Origin: Dipteris shenzhenensis
Lineage: Eukaryota; Polypodiophyta; Polypodiopsida; Gleicheniales
Direction: 5' to 3' (one strand)
NCBI GenBank assembly: GCA_047967505.1
Contig: CM106540.1
Length of the DNA stretch: 64,000 bases
Made by a program: the position numbers and the translations under genes. The notes beneath the pieces are model-generated. The model was not told where the DNA came from. It was given only the letters and a program-made list of their open reading frames with translations, and searched no databases. The first letter of the stretch is position 1. Each line of letters starts with the position of its first letter. This document shows, in pieces, positions 59,037 to 64,000 of this stretch.

Positions 59037-59432
59037 TGTGAAGAGAGTGGGAGAGAAGGAAGGAGTCTCACTTGCAGCTTTCTCACATACACAATGGGGG
59101 AATACACACAAATGTGGAGGCTAAAAACAATTTTCCTCTTCTTAGTTATCAAAGCCAATTTTCCTCTTCTTAGTTATCAAAGCCAAAAGAACTCGCTTAG
59201 TACAAAAGAATAGGTGAACCCTCTATGTGGGTCTCAAACCAAACTCAGCTAACTAAGGTGGCATACTAACTGAGCCACTAACTAGAGTACATAAAGATAG
59301 ATGTCATCCAGCTATTATTCATGGGTGGTGTACCAACCACATCTGCAGCTAACAAGTCGGTCTAACAAGTCGGTGACATAAATGCACAACGGTCACCCTG
59401 GCATATCACAAGTGGAGCTCGATATCTCAACA
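59037..59432 (-). repeat. 3' LTR of copia 3 (396 bp)
   Basis: Homologous to 46981-47336. About 40 bp longer through two small tandem duplications: a 28-bp unit containing TTTTCCTCTTCTTAGTTATC at about 59130-59190, and AACAAGTCGGT-type doubling near 59350. Confidence 0.88.
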
Positions 59433-61152
59433 CTCCCCCTCGAGCTCAATCCCAATTCCTACACACCAAGCAAGTCTCTGAAACTTGCGCAGCTTCTCTG
59501 CACCCAATGCCTTTATGAATATGCCAACTACCTGATCCTCTATGCTGACATAAACTAGATCAATAAAACGTACTTGAACCTTGTCTTGCACATAGTGATA
59601 ATGCACCTCAATGTGCTTTGTTCTAGCATGATAGACTGGGTTATTTGCCAAGTGTATACTGCTCATGTTGTCACAATAAATGACAACTGGCCCATCTGTA
59701 GACTGATGCATATCATAAAGTAGCTTATGCAACCAAGCTGCCTCACATGCAACCATTGCTGCACCCCTGTACTCAGCCTTTGTGCTCGACAAGGCAACTG
59801 TAGGCTATTTCTTGCTGCTCCAAGTGACTGCAGCACTCCCAAAAGAGAACATATATCCACTGGTAGATTGTCTATCAGAAATACTACTAGCCCAATCAGC
59901 ATTAGTGTATCCATACAGCTAGATCTGAACCCCATCTCATAAAATAGTCCATACTGCAATGTGGACATCACATACCCTCCTCTGTTGCCGTCTTTTCTGC
60001 CCCAGATCTGCCCCTTCTTTCTGCTCAGATCTGTCCTCCTTTCTGCTCCAGATTTGTCCCCTTTTACAGCTCCAGATCTGCCCTCTTTTCTGTCCCAGAT
60101 CTGCCCCTCCTTTCTGCTCAGATCTGTCCTCCTTTCTGCTACCAACCCAATGGCATAGCTCAAATCTGGCCTGGTAATAGTGATATAAATCGAACTTCCT
60201 ACTATGCGTCTGTACATAGTAGGGTCTTCTAAAAGCTCACCTGCATCTGCGCTCAACTTCACATTTTGCTCCAAAGGAACTAAAATAGGCTTACAACCTA
60301 TCATCCCATATCTGGATAGCATGTCCAATCCATATTGCCTCTGTAAGAGCCATATCCCACTTGTGGATCTAATCACCTCAATGCCCAAGAAGTAACGTAG
60401 CTCTCCCAAATCCTTCATCTCAAACTTCTGCTTCAATAGCATTTCACATGAAGGATATCTTCATCACTATCACCTATCCTGATCAAATCATCAACATAAA
60501 TGACAAGCAACATAATACCTTTCTCTATTTTTCTCACATAAAGTGAGAAATCTACCTTGGAAATCTAAAACAATAGTGACAAGATATTGCCCTATCTTGT
60601 TAGACCATGCTCTGGGTGCTTGCTTCAAGCCATACAAGGATTTCTTCAACCTGCAAAGAAACTCAGGATGAACAACATGAACATAAACTGGTGGCTACTC
60701 CATATAGACCTCTTCTTGCAAATCACCATGCAAGAAAGCATTCTTTACATCCATCTGATGTAAAGACCATCCCTTTGATGCAGCCATAGCAATGACTGCT
60801 CTTACGGTTGCCATCCTTGCAATCAGACTGAATGTTTCTTCATAATCAATGCCATATGTCTGTGCATACCCCTTGACAACTAATCTTGCCCTTGTATCTA
60901 TTCACAGAAACATCTGCATTGTGCTTCACCTTATAAACCCACTTACAGCCAATTGCATTCTTGTCTTTAGGCAAAGGCACCAATTCCCATATAGCATTTG
61001 CTTCCAAGGCATCCATTTCTTCATCCATGGCTTTCTCCCATTTTTCTTTTCCCATGGCTTGCTCAAAAGAAGTGGGTTCTGGTTCATGTATCACTTTGAC
61101 CATATAGGCATAGTGATGGTTGTAAATCCATCATATTCCAGCCTATCCACAG
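59433..61152 (-). pseudogene. copia 3 pol fragment (RT and RNase H)
   Basis: Reading leftward from 61152: a short integrase-RT linker (VDRLEYDGFTT), RT start at 61103 (GKEKWEKAMDEEMDALEANA, GCKWVYKVKHNAD), frameshifts through the RT core, then 60442 ([33 protein letters not shown]). The connection segment has been replaced by a minisatellite-encoded stretch, after which RNase H resumes (59792; SSTKAEYRGAAMVACEAAW, IYCDNMSSIHLANNPVYHA). Everything upstream of RT is missing: the element is 5'-truncated at a junction with gypsy sequence. Confidence 0.88.
59975..60140. repeat. Minisatellite inside copia 3
   Basis: About six units of 22-28 bp built on CAGATCTGCCCCTCCTTTCT with CAGATCTGTCCTCC variants. 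They replace the segment that in copia 2 encodes [19 protein letters not shown]. The insertion keeps the reading frame open, giving Arg/Lys/Asp/Gly-rich repeats such as ERRTDLSRKEGQIW. Confidence 0.9.
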
Positions 61153-62613
61153 GAGCTAAGTCATTATCAAAGATTTGATCTTCAATTTCAGCATTCTCAG
61201 CCTCTATTTCAAGGTCCCAAGGAAAATCTGAGTCATCATTGGTATGGGTACGTTTTTCAGGTTCATTATCCACCTCTAGATCAGCCATAAAAAATGGCAT
61301 CTCTAGATCAATTGTTTCTTCATGTGTCAGTGGAGGATCTACCTATAGCGCCTTAGCTTCTATTTGTGAGAAGATGGGGTCTAATGAATGGCAGTTGTCG
61401 ATACTTGCCAATGTTTGTATCCAGTTATTGACATTGCTTTGTGAGTCACCCGCTATGGCATGCTGTTGCAGGGGAGCTGATTTGCTTGAGATTGTCGTGG
61501 AAGATGTGTCATCCAATGCTTTAGGCACAATTGGTCTTATAGCTCCTGTTCCCACATTCACCCTGAGTGCGATGTCGCAATTCTGTATTGTCAGTCTATC
61601 AGTTCCCCAGTCATGGAGGACTGATGCTTCCCGTAACCAAGGACGTCCCAGTAAGATTTGATAGAATTTTTTGGGGAGATCCAAGATTGTGAATTGAAGG
61701 GAAAAACGGACTCCTACGATCTTTCTGGACACGCCATTCACTATTCCCAAGGGATTGGCCCCTGAATCATTGGCAAGGTGTATGTTGAAATTAGCCTTTT
61801 GCATTGGTGGGAGACCCCATTCTTTGTAGAGCTCCTTTGATAGGACATTTACACCTGCTCCACCATCCACTATGGCTTGGACTTCATTATATGCCATGTG
61901 GATCAAAGGCACAGTAATGTTGCATATGTCATCTCTCTCACCCATCCGCATAGGGATATCTTCGATGTCATACATAGGTGGAGGGGGGATTTGTGAGTTC
62001 AATCTATCCTTTGAAACTCTCCCAGAGATTGGGACAATTCCGTAGGAGGATTCTGATGGTAATTGACACAAGGCAACTCAGGATGCTAGAGAGTGTGGCC
62101 TCTTCAAGTTGATGTGGTAGTACATTATGTTGTGGAGTCTGTTGTTGGAACAAAGGCTCAAGTATAGTATCAATACTTTGTGGAGCCAAGTCATGGATTG
62201 GGTCTTGAGCTTGTTTCTCAGCCTCAAATTGAGCTTGTTTTTTAGCCTCAAATTGAGCTTGTTCGTTTTGTACCCATTGTTGAAGTGCCTAAAAACCGAG
62301 CCTTCTCCACCTCTGCATTTGGGTATGGAGCTTCTTTTATTTGAGGCTCGGGAATTGATGTGGATGAACTCGGCTGCTCATTGCTTGGTGGAGGTGGAGG
62401 CACTTGTGCTTTCTTTTTCAGAAGTCGCTTTGGTTGGATTGGAATGTTAGGATCCTTGGTGGCCTCTTTCTGTTGGCATGTAATTACATTTACAGGTTGT
62501 GATATTACACTTGCCAGACCCAGACTTTGATGGTCCACCCCAATGATGCCGATTGGGACGTCAGGTTTAACCTCTGTTTGTTCTGGGACCTTATTTTTCA
62601 TGGGACAATCCAT
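61153..62613 (-). pseudogene. Gypsy protease region and linker
   Basis: The minus-strand frame from 62071 to 61343 holds an aspartic protease: AIVDGGAGVNVLS (D-G-G in place of the usual DTG/DSG, as in several plant gypsy lineages) and ILLGRPWLREASVLHDW as the second conserved strand. Upstream (62613-62248) lies a Pro/Ser-rich linker (KKKAQVPPPPPSNEQ) preceded by CGIGHACMDCPMKNK. Downstream an acidic frame (61300) runs into copia sequence at 61152. RT and integrase are not in this window. Stops separate the pieces. Confidence 0.8.
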
Positions 62614-62659
62614 ACAAGCATGTCCTATTCCACAATCTCTATAGAGTGGTTGGAAAGTA

Positions 62660-63230
62660 GCTGGGCTACCATGATGAGGGCACTCTGCGATCTAGTGATT
62701 TTCTCCACAACTGTAGCACTTGATTGGTGCATGATATGTGTTAGGACGTACTTGATTTGCATAAACTGGTATTAGACCCTCTGCACCTTCTACATAGTAC
62801 ACTGGGTACTCTGCTTCATGCTCAAATGGCGAGTCTACTTCCTCGGCTTGTAATTGATGTATTGGAATTGCCTGAGGAGTTGGATTTGGTGCTCTTGGAT
62901 ATGGTCATGGATTCGGATTCCTGAGTAGTTGTGGGACATGTCCGTATGGGAACACGATTTAGCCTCGAAGCTAGGGGCGCTTGTGCAAGTGCCGGTTGCC
63001 TGTACACTGGCATGGGTGCCGCTTGGTATTGTTGAGGTCAATGCGGGTTGTTGTGCATGTTGAAGATGCAATTGTTTTCATCATGACCACTGACGACGCA
63101 AATATGGCACCACAACCTTGGCGATGGATTTGCCTATGCAATGATCCTGGCTCTTAAGCCTGGGCACTCATTTGCTGTATGATCGGCCATGCAGTGTGGA
63201 CACCAGAGATTTTCTCGTCGCAGGTATGTC
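62660..63230 (-). pseudogene. Gypsy gag C-terminus with three zinc knuckles
   Basis: Minus-strand reading shows CPHCMADHTANEC (about 63215), CHICVVSGHDENNC (about 63110) and CYSCGENH-stop-IAEC (about 62705). Linkers are Gln/Pro/His-rich. In-frame stops occur between the first two and inside the third. Multiple knuckles separated by long linkers characterise some plant gypsy gags. Confidence 0.7.
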
Positions 63231-64000
63231 TGAGTTGGCGGTTGAGACAAGTGAAGTTTTTGTTCCATGGCCTGCATCATGTCTTCTTTCAGCTTCATGG
63301 TCATGGCCTCTAGGTGATCTTCATTTGATGTTTCGGCAGTGCACTTTGATTTGCCCTTTTTTGAGCGCTTATCTCATGTACTAGATTTGCCATCATAACT
63401 TTGGTCATGCCATCCTCGATGTCAATGGCTGCCGCATGAGCAGCACTGAACGTTTCATAGCTACTTATCTTTTTCATAACCTTTTAGATTTTCTTTCTTA
63501 GTCCTGCAATGAACCGTGCCATGAGGTACTTTGCATCTGGGCATGGGTCACATTTGGCAATTAATCGTTTCATCTTACCTAGGTACGTGCATACATCTTC
63601 TCACCGGCCTTGTTCGATCTTGCTTAGTTGGAGAGCAAGATCATCTTGTGGCCTCTCTGTTTGAAAGCGTCGTTTGAATTTTGTTTGAAGTAGGTCCCAT
63701 GTGGCACGCTCTTCCACTAGAAGGTCTAGGTACCATTCAGACGCTTCATCAGTTAAGGCCATGGGAAACCAAGCCACCTTGGTTTCATGGGATTGATCTC
63801 CACCTGCTTGGCATGTGGCATCAAAATGCTTGAGGAATCGAGTTGGATCTCCCCTACCATTATATTTGGTAAGTTCCAGTTTCCTCAAGGGGCGTCTGGC
63901 TTGATTGTTATTATTTCTTCGATTAAAGAAATTGTCATCCTCTACATCGAGGTTGATATCCCCATCATTGTCACGATGGCGTCCAGGCATGTTGGGGCGT
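63231..64000 (-). pseudogene. Gypsy gag core
   Basis: A methionine at 63990 begins MPGRHRDNDGDINLDVEDDN, and the frame stays open to TGA at 63601. The retrotransposon gag domain is clear: KLELTKYNGRGDPTRFLKHF, then WFPMALTDEASEWYLDLL and TWDLLQTKFKRRFQ. Past the stop it continues in frame (EDVCTYLGKMKRLIAKCDPC, RFIAGL) to another stop near 63484. Only 10 bp remain to the window edge, so the 5' LTR, if any, lies outside. Confidence 0.85.

Overview
The window looks like a repeat-dominated, probably pericentromeric or heterochromatic, stretch of a land-plant nuclear chromosome. Evidence for a plant is: plant-type telomere repeats (CCCTAAA) at 57.7-58.4 kb; several Ty1/copia and Ty3/gypsy retrotransposons with plant-type Met-tRNA primer sites (TGGTATCAGAGC); and one STIG1-type cysteine-rich secreted protein gene. 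A roughly 180-bp satellite array fits a plant centromere or knob. A DDE-like transposase at 11-14.5 kb reminds me of seedless plants more than angiosperms, but the species cannot be named from this sequence.

Layout. 1-1.6 kb: C/T-rich low-complexity DNA. 1.86-10.93 kb: about 50 tandem copies of a 182-bp satellite, with a 1.8-kb internal duplication at an offset of about 2.0 kb (11 monomers). 11.07-14.54 kb: a DDE-type transposase-like gene in one frame, broken by two TGA codons. 14.6-15.7 kb: minisatellites. 17.2-27.3 kb: a nested block. A polypyrimidine tract of about 1.8 kb was hit by a minus-strand gag-only LTR element (17509-25736, TSD CTTCT), whose 3' LTR was then hit by a plus-strand copia element (17916-23706, TSD CCAAG). 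27.3-34.5 kb: purine-rich minisatellites, gag relics, two MITEs and a hairpin-containing minisatellite. 35.40-35.84 kb: the STIG1-like gene, the only intact-looking host gene. 37.1-38.4 kb: microsatellites and a cluster of ACCGACCGGT-type palindromes. 39.4-40.3 kb: a protein-kinase pseudogene. 40.6-43.8 kb: copia fragment, LTR interrupted by a MITE, PBS, non-coding interior and a second, mosaic LTR.

45.6-46.7 kb: relic of a second transposase family. 47-49.7 kb: truncated minus-strand copia. 49.73-54.10 kb: a copia element in which everything except the U3 of one LTR appears inverted, leaving a large LTR palindrome. 54.1-56.9 kb: an unrecognised, frame-broken gene on the minus strand. 57.7-58.4 kb: interstitial telomeric DNA. 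58.8-64 kb: minus-strand gypsy sequence interrupted by a 5'-truncated copia element whose coding region gained a minisatellite.

Virtually every transposon gene is dead, and most disabling changes look like C-to-T or G-to-A transitions, as expected of long-methylated DNA. The most informative items are the inverted copia element, the 247-bp MITE family (8-bp TSDs, one confirmed by two empty sites), the nested insertions with internal empty sites, the satellite organisation, and the kinase and unknown pseudogenes. No rRNA, tRNA or CRISPR feature was seen.
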